From: Mangrovivirga cuniculi
GTDB lineage: Bacteria; Bacteroidota; Bacteroidia; Cytophagales; Cyclobacteriaceae
Assembly: GCF_005166025.1 (NCBI RefSeq)
Contig: NZ_CP028923.1
Location: 2,916,001-2,980,000, forward strand
Direction: 5' to 3'
DNA: 64,000 bases
Below, in pieces: positions 44,157 to 52,757 of this stretch. The notes beneath the pieces are model-generated. The model was given only the letters and a program-made list of their open reading frames with translations, was not told where the DNA came from and searched no databases. Position 1 is the stretch's first letter, and every line of letters begins with the position of its first letter. The translations under genes were made by a program, and so were the position numbers.

Positions 44157-44810
44157 TTAATTATTTAGAAATATTTTTCGAATGAATACGCCTAGTGATG
44201 TTTTTGTTATAGGAGAATCACCATACTGGTCAAAGTCTATAGCCAGCCCAAATTGTGTAGTCTGTTTCTCAAATCCGGCTCTTATTTGTTGAAAGCTCCT
44301 GGTGTGATTAGAGAACTTTTCCCAATTAGAGAGCATTTGTGCGCTAAGCAGAAGTTTCCATTCAGTATTTAATGGTTGAGTCAATTGCATTTGTAAAAAC
44401 ATCTCACCATTAATCAACCCGGTCTTCTCAGCATGAGCGACTGTAGGAATTATAGTTAATATAAAATGTGGTGCTCTGATCGCATAGAAAATAGATAGCC
44501 TTTCTGAGAAGCCTGATACACTGTTATAATACAACCCTGGCCCAACCAAAATAGCTTTATTTATTTTCAGATAAAGCGTAGATTGTACACCTGCTTCATC
44601 AAACATTTGGTTTTCTTCCTCATGATACTTCTGAAAGAAGGCCAGCGTCCCAACACTAAAGTCCGAGTCTTGAGTAAGAGGCCTTAAAGAGAAAGATGTA
44701 AAGTCTGTTTTCTTAAATCCTGAGGCTAACTCCAGCTGGGTAATCTGGGCTTTACTCTCATAGCAAAGGACTATAAAAATAACGGTTATTAGGGTGGTTA
44801 ACTTTTTCAT
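44157..44810 (-). CDS. Secreted or outer-membrane hypothetical protein
   Basis: A 217-residue protein with a signal peptide (MKKLTTLITVIFIVLCYESKA). The mature part has alternating hydrophobic strands (ILVGPGLYYNSVSGFSERL, PHFILTIIPTVAHAE, EMFLQMQLTQPLN, TQFGLAIDFDQYG) and may be a small beta-barrel. A decayed paralogue lies at 33300-33945, so the conserved pieces can be compared directly. The gene lies between Crp/Fnr and DoxX genes, an order also seen at the decayed locus, which suggests the three act together. Function unknown. Confidence 0.65.
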   Translation of the reverse strand: MKKLTTLITVIFIVLCYESKAQITQLELASGFKKTDFTSFSLRPLTQDSDFSVGTLAFFQKYHEEENQMFDEAGVQSTLYLKINKAILVGPGLYYNSVSGFSERLSIFYAIRAPHFILTIIPTVAHAEKTGLINGEMFLQMQLTQPLNTEWKLLLSAQMLSNWEKFSNHTRSFQQIRAGFEKQTTQFGLAIDFDQYGDSPITKTSLGVFIRKIFLNN

Positions 44811-44863
44811 AATACAAAAGAACGATCTTCTGTATCGAAAAAAATTAATCTAGTTTAAGAAAA

Positions 44864-45466
44864 CTACTGTTTGCTCATCTTGCTACGAATCATACTTAAA
44901 AATTCCGGAGTAATACCGAGATAAGCAGCAAGATCTTTTTGAGTGATGCGATTAGCTATATGAGGGTATTTAGTTAGGAAAATTTCATAGCGTTCCTCTG
45001 CCGTTAATGAAATACCCTGATTAGCTCTTCTAATATAATTAGTCAATGATCTTTGATATATGTTTCTGTAAAAGCGCTCGAACTTTGGTATTTCCTCGAA
45101 AAGGCGCTCATAATTTTCTTTTGATATCATTAAAAACTCTGAATCTTCCAATGCTTTGATAAAGTAGGTTGAAGGTTGTTGAAGCATAAAACTTGCCATA
45201 TCTCCGGTCCAGAAATCTTCAATTGCAAACATTGACACATGTTCAGCGCCATTTCGGTCGATAGAATATACTTTTAGACACCCTTTGGTTACAAAATATT
45301 CATACCTCGTAATCTTACCAGGTCTCAAAACGAATTCCTTTCGCTTGGCACTCCCTGATTTTAAAAGAGATTTATAGAGTTCTTTTTCTTCATCAGTTAG
45401 GTCTATAAAGCGACTAACGTTCTTAAAAATTAAATCATAAGCAGATTTGGAGTCATGAATTTTCAT
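44864..45466 (-). CDS. Crp/Fnr-family transcription regulator
   Basis: A 200-residue regulator. The cyclic-nucleotide-binding fold covers about residues 10-125 (VLRPGKITRYEYFVTKGCLKVYS, EDFWTGDMASFM, EDSEFLMISKENYERLF); a helix-turn-helix follows (RITQKDLAAYLGITPEFLSMIRSKM, about 172-196). ATG at 45466 is used; an in-frame upstream start adds a non-conserved hydrophobic stretch. The short length and RRANQGISLTAEERYE linker are typical of Bacteroidota Crp/Fnr proteins that control a neighbouring operon. It probably regulates the DoxX-FMN reductase-pirin cluster downstream; this is inferred from context. Confidence 0.85.
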   Translation of the reverse strand: MKIHDSKSAYDLIFKNVSRFIDLTDEEKELYKSLLKSGSAKRKEFVLRPGKITRYEYFVTKGCLKVYSIDRNGAEHVSMFAIEDFWTGDMASFMLQQPSTYFIKALEDSEFLMISKENYERLFEEIPKFERFYRNIYQRSLTNYIRRANQGISLTAEERYEIFLTKYPHIANRITQKDLAAYLGITPEFLSMIRSKMSKQ

Positions 45467-45579
45467 TAAATAAAAATAACTACATAATAGAATAAATCCC
45501 AATATGGATTAGAATTACATAGAGGAACTATTTTCTTTATTTACCCGGAAGTAAAGGCTTTTGGAGATGTGATAAAAAA

Positions 45580-45786
45580 AGCCCCCTAAAACATGTATCG
45601 TTTTGGAGATAGAAGAATTATTCCTTTTTTATGCAAAAGCCCTCGTTCGTTCAAAATTATGGAATATATCCGCCCAAATGGATCCGGAGGAATTCCCTTC
45701 AATTGGAAAAAAGCGAAACGGATGAAGCTCACCAAGCTTATTGGGATGTATGGAATAAAATGGAGAAATTCCAGGAACAGTTATAA
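45580..45786 (+). pseudogene. 3' remnant of a PNPOx-like gene, partial duplicate
   Basis: Bases 45580-45713 match 46203-46335 of the next gene with about 85 percent identity; the frame PKTCIVLEIEELF...AKALVRSKLWNISAQ parallels that gene's C-terminal region. A different tail (AYWDVWNKMEKFQEQL) then ends at TAA 45784-45786 after a frame change, so this is the end of a paralogue and not a simple tandem copy. A frame from 45593 that reads across into the next gene is spurious. Confidence 0.6.
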
Positions 45787-45811
45787 ACCTTTATTTAAAT
45801 TAAAAAGTGAT

Positions 45812-46414
45812 ATGACAATCGATAACGAATCACAACTTAGAGATATCTATGGCTTTCCAAGTGGCAGAGCCAGTATCAAGGATATTGCATCACTTGACAA
45901 GCATTCTATAAATTTCATATCCAAGTCGCCTTTCGCCATTATATCCACTTGCAGTAAATCAGGAAAATTAGATGCTTCTCCCAGGGGTGGCGAACCGGGA
46001 TTCGTTAAAATTTCAAACAACAATCTTCTGATTCCGGATTATAAAGGGAATAATCGATTAGACAGCCTGGTAAATATCACAGAAACTAATAGAATAGGAT
46101 TATTATTTTTGATACCCGGAATAGATGAGACCCTAAGGGTTAATGGTAAGGCATCGATTACAATTTCACCAACCATACTAAATAAATTTAATACCGAATC
46201 AAAGACCCCTAAAACATGTATTGTGGTAGAGATAGAAGAATTATTACTTCATTGTGCAAAAGCCCTCATGCGTTCAAAATTATGGGATATATCCGCCCAA
46301 ATTAATCCGGAGGAATTCCCTTCAATGGGAAAAATGCTAAAGGATCAATTAAAAAGTGAATCCCCAGCTGAGTCAAGACAAGACATGATTAATCGATATC
46401 GAAAAGATTTATAA
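45812..46414 (+). CDS. Pyridoxamine 5'-phosphate oxidase family protein
   Basis: A 200-residue protein of the FMN-binding split-barrel family (MSMEG_1061/PNPOx-like subgroup). Features are FISKSPFAIISTCSKSGKLDASPRGGEPGFVKI (flavin-contacting strands and loop, residues about 38-70), NRLDSLVNITETNRIGLLFLIPGIDETLRVNGKA, and a C-terminal helical segment with HCAKALMRSKLWD. ATG at 45812 starts the conserved region. It probably binds FMN or F420; the substrate is unknown. A decayed partial duplicate lies directly upstream. Confidence 0.82.
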   Translation: MTIDNESQLRDIYGFPSGRASIKDIASLDKHSINFISKSPFAIISTCSKSGKLDASPRGGEPGFVKISNNNLLIPDYKGNNRLDSLVNITETNRIGLLFLIPGIDETLRVNGKASITISPTILNKFNTESKTPKTCIVVEIEELLLHCAKALMRSKLWDISAQINPEEFPSMGKMLKDQLKSESPAESRQDMINRYRKDL

Positions 46415-46527
46415 TTCTTACACTTGTACAAGATTAATGAGATTAAAGGATGAATAGTTCTATATAAATTGACTATCAAATAAAATAATTACAATAAATT
46501 CCCGAAATAGTTAAACATGTCTCGCTC

Positions 46528-47936
46528 ATGGCTGTTGTTATCATGAGCAACAAAACAAAAGAAAAGGATGTAATCACCACTGTAAATCCTGCAACTGGCG
46601 AAAAGTTGAAGGATTACAATTTGATGAAAAAAGAAGAGGTTAACCAGGCCATCGAAGCTTGTCATAAAGCTTTTTTGGATTGGAAGTTTGTATCTCCTGA
46701 AGACCGAGCTAAAATCATTAAATCCATCGGTAAAAGCCTTAATGACAACAAGGAAGAGCTTGTTGAAATAATGGTTCAGGAAATGGGCAAATTAAAGAGA
46801 CAGGGGAATTCTGAAGTTGAGCTTTGCGTTGGTATTTGCGATTATACAGCTGAGAATGGCCCGGATCAACTCAAAGATGACGAGCGGAAATTGCCAGATG
46901 GAGGCCATGGCTTGATCTCTTATTCACCAATTGGAGTTGTTTACGGAATCCAGCCCTGGAATTTTCCGGTGTACCAGGTAATACGATATACTATCGCCAA
47001 CCTCATGGCTGGAAATGGAATACTTCTAAAGCATGCGAGTTCCGTAACAGGATCAGCATTATTACTCTCAGAAATCTTTAAAAAGGGAGGATTACCAGAA
47101 AATCTTTTTACGGTATTATTAATCGATCATGATCAATCAGATGCCGTGATTGAACATGATTTGGTTAGAGGGGTAACCCTTACAGGAAGTCCTGATGCAG
47201 GAACACATATCGGTAAAATATCCGGAGAAAATTTAAAGAAAACAGTACTAGAGCTCGGTTCAAATGATGCGTATATCGTACTGGAAGATGCGGATGTAGA
47301 TGTAGCGATCAAGCATTGCGTAATGGGAAGGGTGTTTAATAATGGAGAAACCTGTGTCGCAGCCAAACGATTCATTGTGGTGGATAAACTCTATGAACAG
47401 TTTAAAAATGGATTTGTAGAAAAAATGAAAAACCTGAAATATGGTGACCCAACAGACGATGAAAATGACCTTGGTCCAATGGCTCGAGAGGATTTACGTG
47501 ATGAATTACACGAACAAGTTCAAAACAGTGTAAAAAATGGGGCAAAAATACTTTGTGGTGGAGAGATCCCTGACCAAAAGGGCTTTTATTATCCTGCTAC
47601 AGTATTGGGAAATGTAAAACCCGGTCAGCCTGCTTATGAAGATGAATTATTTGGCCCGGTAGCCTCATTAATTCATGCAAAAGATGATGAGGATGCAATA
47701 CGAATAGCAAATGACAGCCGTTTTGGCCTTGGTGGCGGAATCTTTTCTAAAGATGAGAAAAAGCTTTCAAATTAGCAAAAGAGCATTTCGATACCGGAAT
47801 GGTATTTATCAATTCTTTTGGATTAGCACAGCCTAATATGCCATTTGGGGGAGTGAAAAACTCAGGCTATGGACGTGAACACGGAGGTTTCGGTGTCAAA
47901 GAATTTGTGAATTCAAAAGCGATTATGAGTTTGTAA
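46528..47936 (+). pseudogene. Aldehyde dehydrogenase (succinate-semialdehyde type), frameshifted near the C-terminus
   Basis: An NAD(P)-dependent aldehyde dehydrogenase of about 469 residues. The cofactor and substrate motifs are intact: PWNFP near residue 151, general base Glu242 in LELGSNDA and catalytic Cys276 in GETCVAAKR. The frame ends early after DEKKLSN (47775); the missing ~55 residues (LAKEHFDTGMVFINSFGLAQ...GGVKNSGYGREHGGFG) continue one frame over to 47936. A single missing base near 47756-47764 (gagaaaaagctttc) accounts for it. The closing SGYGRE motif is typical of SSADH. A second possible start is ATG 46543. Probably an indel error or a very recent lesion. Confidence 0.85.
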
Positions 47937-48158
47937 AAAAATGATTCGTATATACTGATTTATTCAATAATAAAATCAAAGGTGATGGATGGTTTTCAGA
48001 GATTTCGTTTTAAAAAAATCTAATAAATGAAATCTTTGAAAATTTCCCTCTTTGATCTTTTTGAAATTCCCCTTCAATAGTTCAATTAATAAACTATATT
48101 TATACTTTTCAGCACTTATAAATAGATGCTGAAATCATTTTTTTGTATATAAGTTATC

Positions 48159-48878
48159 ATGAGTCTATTTACTTACCACCTGGTAAAAACAAATTACCTT
48201 TCTGCTCTTAAGGCATACCTCTTCCCTCCTACATCAAAGGAGGTCCCCGGATTGATTCATGCCGAATGCATGACCGCAATGACCCTGGGATCTAAAATAT
48301 TTTCTCCTTCCAGAATGTTAATTCGCAAGGTAGCAGTATTTGCCCAATGGGAAAATGAAGCCGCACTGGAAAATTTTTTGGAACAAAATTCTTTTGGCAA
48401 ATCCTTAAATAAAGGATGGCACACCCGGTTAATTTATTTACGACAATGGGGTAAGATTAGTGGTTTTGAAATCCCTGGTGCTCGTGATGAGGAAGACGAT
48501 CCGGAAGCACCGGTAGTCGCCGTGACCCTTGCCAGGATGAAACTTCCCGAGGTACCAAGGTTCATTCACTGGGGAAGACCGGTAGAAAAACTAGTGCGTG
48601 ACCATCCGGGTACTACTTTAGCCCTGGCATCAATCAGGCTCCCCAGGACAGTTTCTACCTTTTCTGTCTGGAAGAAGCAGGAGGATATGGTCAAAATGGT
48701 GCATGGTCATAGTGAGGTTCCCAGACCAAAACGTCATTCTAATGCAATGAAAGAAAAGGAACGAAAGGATTTTCATTTTGAATTCACAACATTGCGATTT
48801 AAACCGATCGCAGAATATGGTGTATGGGAAAACCGCTCTGATATAATTCCCGGCATTAAACAATCAGAACCAAAATGA
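48159..48878 (+). CDS. Spheroidene monooxygenase-like (CrtA family) protein
   Basis: A 239-residue protein with the CrtA-like dimeric ferredoxin-fold layout: two related halves, the second beginning VVAVTLARMKLPEVPRFIHWGRPVEKLVRDHPG and passing through TVSTFSVWKKQEDMVKM to KEKERKDFHFEFTTLRFKPI. Non-phototrophic Bacteroidota carry many such proteins, whose substrate is unknown; a haem-dependent oxygenase of carotenoid-like lipids is only inferred. No carotenoid genes occur nearby. The ATG of the next gene overlaps its stop by four bases (atga), so the two are coupled. Confidence 0.65.
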   Translation: MSLFTYHLVKTNYLSALKAYLFPPTSKEVPGLIHAECMTAMTLGSKIFSPSRMLIRKVAVFAQWENEAALENFLEQNSFGKSLNKGWHTRLIYLRQWGKISGFEIPGARDEEDDPEAPVVAVTLARMKLPEVPRFIHWGRPVEKLVRDHPGTTLALASIRLPRTVSTFSVWKKQEDMVKMVHGHSEVPRPKRHSNAMKEKERKDFHFEFTTLRFKPIAEYGVWENRSDIIPGIKQSEPK

Positions 48879-49783
48879 GCCTGGCAGATCCTTTACAAAA
48901 GTTTCAGGACTGGTTTACCCAACAATGGGCAATCCTATGGGGAAGGAAAATAGATCCCGATTCTGTACCATGGTTGATGGGTCCATTTGGTAAAACAGAC
49001 CTGGCGGGTGAAGATTTCATTAAACAACTGGCAGAGGACGAGGAATTAACAATACAAAGAAACACTACTTCCCAGGGTCTTATACCCTCAATCGACAAAC
49101 TTAATCTACCAGATAAAGAACTTAAACGGCTCTCCCCGGAAGTAATTGATTTCTATGAAAACACAGCAAATTACTTTCTGAATTTTTCCGTAAAATGGAA
49201 TCCTCCATTTAAATTTTTTGGTCATCTGGTTAATATATTATTTAGTAGCAGAATTAACCAGTTAAATGTTCCCATTGGCAATTTAAAAGCCTCAGAGCAG
49301 ATAAATAGTGAAATAATAACCCTTTATAACCATAAGTCAGGTTTAGTTAAATACACATTTTGGTATCGTACCTTTAAATCTACCGGCCAGGTGCTATATT
49401 CAGGGATATACACTACCTGTATACTCCCGACTGGGGAAGCTTGTGTTAAGGCAATATTCCCTTTGCCAAAAGGCAACGCAACAGTTATTTTATCTCCAAA
49501 AGTAGGCTCAAATGGAGAACTTCAGCTTAAATCGTCTGGAAGAAATTTTGGCGATCCGGGATTTTATTTTTTACTTAACGACTCAAAAGGAAAGTTCTGG
49601 GCTCAATATGTGAGTTCGTTTCAGGATGAGCTAATCGTATTTGCACGGAATAATAAGATTTTTGCAGAACAGAAGCTTACTCTGTGGGGAATGCGTGTTC
49701 TTAAATTCAATTATGAAATTAATCATAAAAGTAAACAAGGGCATTCACTATCAAATCCCTCCATATCAGGTAAAAATAAATAA
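48875..49783 (+). CDS. Hypothetical protein coupled to the CrtA-like gene
   Basis: A 302-residue soluble protein. It has no signal peptide or membrane span. Visible phrases include INSEIITLYNHKSGLVKYTFWYRTFK, GNATVILSPKVGSNGELQLKSSGR and, near the C-terminus, AEQKLTLWGMRVLKFNYEI; the central region is strand-rich. No family was recognised. Tight coupling (ATGA overlap) to the CrtA-like gene suggests a shared pathway. Convergent with the DUF748 gene. Confidence 0.6.
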   Translation: MSLADPLQKFQDWFTQQWAILWGRKIDPDSVPWLMGPFGKTDLAGEDFIKQLAEDEELTIQRNTTSQGLIPSIDKLNLPDKELKRLSPEVIDFYENTANYFLNFSVKWNPPFKFFGHLVNILFSSRINQLNVPIGNLKASEQINSEIITLYNHKSGLVKYTFWYRTFKSTGQVLYSGIYTTCILPTGEACVKAIFPLPKGNATVILSPKVGSNGELQLKSSGRNFGDPGFYFLLNDSKGKFWAQYVSSFQDELIVFARNNKIFAEQKLTLWGMRVLKFNYEINHKSKQGHSLSNPSISGKNK

Positions 49784-49793
49784 GAATGTATCC

Positions 49794-52069
49794 TCAATCT
49801 TTTCCTTTATTAATATACTTTTCTTCGATAAAATCGTCCTTCATGCCGAGCTTCACTTCGAAGCGGGGTTTTCTTTCTTCGTTATTCGGAGCTGAGATTT
49901 TTGACATATAAAGGTGTATTTCCGTAGTATCACGCTGACTTACTAAATAGTTCCTCAGGCTTTGGAAACGTGCACTATCCAGCATTGCCGACATTTCATC
50001 TACACTCTCCCTGTCAGCAAGACGAAGACAAGCTTCCTCTAATGAAAGTGTATCGGATTTTAATTGCCTTTCTACACGTTTTCTTAACCTCTTTTCATAT
50101 TTATCATAATTCTTCTTTTCCTTAACACCCAATTGCTCTGCGACCAGATATTTAGCAATTTCCTGACGCTCGAGCAGTGAATCTTTATAATATATCAGAT
50201 CGATCTTTAATTCCTCTTCATGATCCTCAAGCTTTAATAAAACATCTAATTGCTTTTGCCTGTGAGCGGTAAGAGTGGTATCCATATAGTCATATTTGAT
50301 TCGTTTAATATCAGTATCAAAAACATTCAAGACTGCTCCGATAAACTTAAATGGTGTGGAAGCTACTTTCACTAATAATCCACTAAAAGTATCCCATATC
50401 ATTTTACCTATCTCTGATCCAGATTCTCCCACTGGTCCTTCAATAGGCATTTCGATATTAACCACCTTGTCCTTATCTTTTAAAAGAAACATAGCAAATT
50501 TTACAGGTGGACCAATCATTTGCTGACGGCGACCGAATTTTATGTTATTAATTACTATTTCATTCTGACTTTTTATCGAGTCATTATGAACTACCGTTTC
50601 GGATTTCAAATACATATCTCCGTATAACAGTGGATAACCGGTTGCTTCCCTGCTGAACACGTCAAAATCTTCCAGCATCAAACTTGATATCGTAAAATTC
50701 ATACTCATCTCCCCGGGATTGACCAGATCAACTAGTATATCACTCACCATCTTACCCCGATCGCTTAGATTCATACTTATATCTACATCGAGAGTAGGAT
50801 CATCATTGCTTACAGAATCAGCGCTAACAAGGATATCAGAAATGTCATATTCAAATAATTTTTCATGGGTGCGGTCGACTACATCGATTTTTCCTTTCTC
50901 CAGTAAAAAAGTATTAATGCTTACGTAAAATTGTTGCGTAGTGTCATTTGAAATCGAGTCTTCCTCAATTTCCTCATATCGGGAACCATTTTCGGCTACT
51001 AATTCTTCTTCCTGTTGTACCGAATCTTGTTCTTCGGGTGCATGACACGATTTATAAATTGAGCTATATTACTTGTGGTATCATACGCCTCTAAATACAG
51101 CGTTGGCTCTAAAAAATGAATCGAATCAATCATAATCTTTTTTTCTTCAAGATTTAACTCCTTAACATCTATAAGTAAATGGTTTGCGCCTATCATTACA
51201 TGATCCTTATCGTCATACAGAGCAAAGTCACTTAACTTAAAATTACTGGCAATCGTAGTTTGAAGCGGTTGATCAAGGTTGCCGTCAAAAATCATCTTTA
51301 TATCCACTTTACCTTTGAATTTTCCGATTTCGACATACTTCTCCGCAAATTTCTGGTAGCCGGAAATATCATAATTACCCAATTCAAAATCTACTTTAAA
51401 ATCACCACTTCCCGGATTGTAATCAACAACAGATTCGAAGTAACCTTTATTTTTGAAATCAAACCGGAGATCTGCTTTACTATCTTCCTCCTGATTCCAA
51501 ACCAAATAAGGTAGAAAAAAATCAAAATTTTTCATCTCAATACTATCCTGTATTTCCGCATCCTGAATGATAAATTTCGCATCCCGTAGCTCCATATTTG
51601 ACAATTCAAACTTCATTGGATCTTCATCTGTGGTGGGCTCCTCCTCTGCAACAGCTGTTGAATCATTTCCCAATTCCATCAAATCATCAAAATTAAAAGC
51701 AGAATCATACATAATCACATCGACGAACAAACCCTGCAGGTAAAATTGTTCTATCACAAAATTATTACCAATTAATCGATATGGCTCCGTATTGACAATA
51801 AGGGTATCAAAGCCCACAAAAACAGTCGAATCATCTTTTTCATATAAATCAAAATCATATAACCTAACGGTCCCGGTAAAATAATTGATTCTCATTTTAT
51901 CAAGAGTAATTTTTCTACCTATCCATTCCTTACTGTTTTTCTCTATATAACCGGGAACAACAAAGGGAATTAATACAAGGACAAGCAGTATAATCGCAAA
52001 GAGTCCTGCAAGAGTATACAGAATGATTTTTTTTAACATAGGAATCTCTAAGGCTATTATATATAACAA
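49794..52069 (-). pseudogene. AsmA/DUF748-like envelope protein, frameshifted
   Basis: A protein of about 757 residues in two frames. The N-terminal frame (52069-50999) has a membrane anchor (KKIILYTLAGLFAIILLVLVLIPFVVPGYIE) and repeated strand-rich AsmA-like phrases (LDKMRINYFTGTVRLYDFDLYEKDD; LSNMELRDAKFIIQD). Near 51040 the frame shifts by one base; the other frame continues APEEQDSVQQEEE... through FYVSINTFLLEKGKIDVVDR and on to 49794, so the protein is otherwise whole. The C-terminal ~130 residues are highly charged and helical. Related proteins sit in the envelope and affect lipid transport; role inferred. Confidence 0.78.
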
Positions 52070-52757
52070 ATTTAAATTGATAAGCTACCCGGACTACCGT
52101 AGATCAATGTAAAAATTCCGTAGTAATGAAATGAAGATTCACATCAGTCAATAGCCAACCTAATTAAGTTAAGAATTCCAGGGTATAATTACAATGCTAA
52201 AGTTTAAAGGTTATTAATAAGAATTCGATTAATAAACTTATACTTTACTGGTGCTATATCAAACAATTGTACCATTATAAGTATGAAATAAATAATTAGT
52301 ATCATTTCATTTCTCTTAGAACGCTATCGCCCTTCTATTTTTCAATTAAATCCATTATCAATTATATTTAAACAATTTAGAAATAGTCATTAATTGCAGA
52401 TAAATATTTAATAAATATATACAATCGTATTAATGAATGTTATTCAATTTAAAAGTTAAGCGCTGAACGATTATATCAATTTATAATTAGATTATTTACA
52501 CAGCTCCTCTTACAAAAAGACCTAACACATCAGGTGAATGAATTTAAAACCCATTATTACACAATCCACTGTAACAAAATAATATTTACAATTAGTTTTA
52601 ACATAGAAATTATATTTATAAATATTCGTTGAATCCCAATATTACAGTAAGTAAAATTTATAAATAACTCCTTTTACTTAAAAAAATTTTATAATTTGAT
52701 AAATAACGCAAAGGATAATCTGCTTTGCTTAAATAGTTTTACCTAAATAAACAACAA
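52070..52757. other. Long AT-rich intergenic region before the TonB receptor
   Basis: 688 bp with no gene on either strand. It is very AT-rich, with several TTTG and TATTTA-like words that could serve as Bacteroidota promoter elements for the divergent genes, but no element can be singled out. No strong palindrome was seen. Confidence 0.45.

Noticed and set aside
45593-45811. Long N-terminal extension of the PNPOx-like protein
   Set aside because: The extension reads a decayed partial duplicate in the wrong frame; the family starts near ATG 45812.
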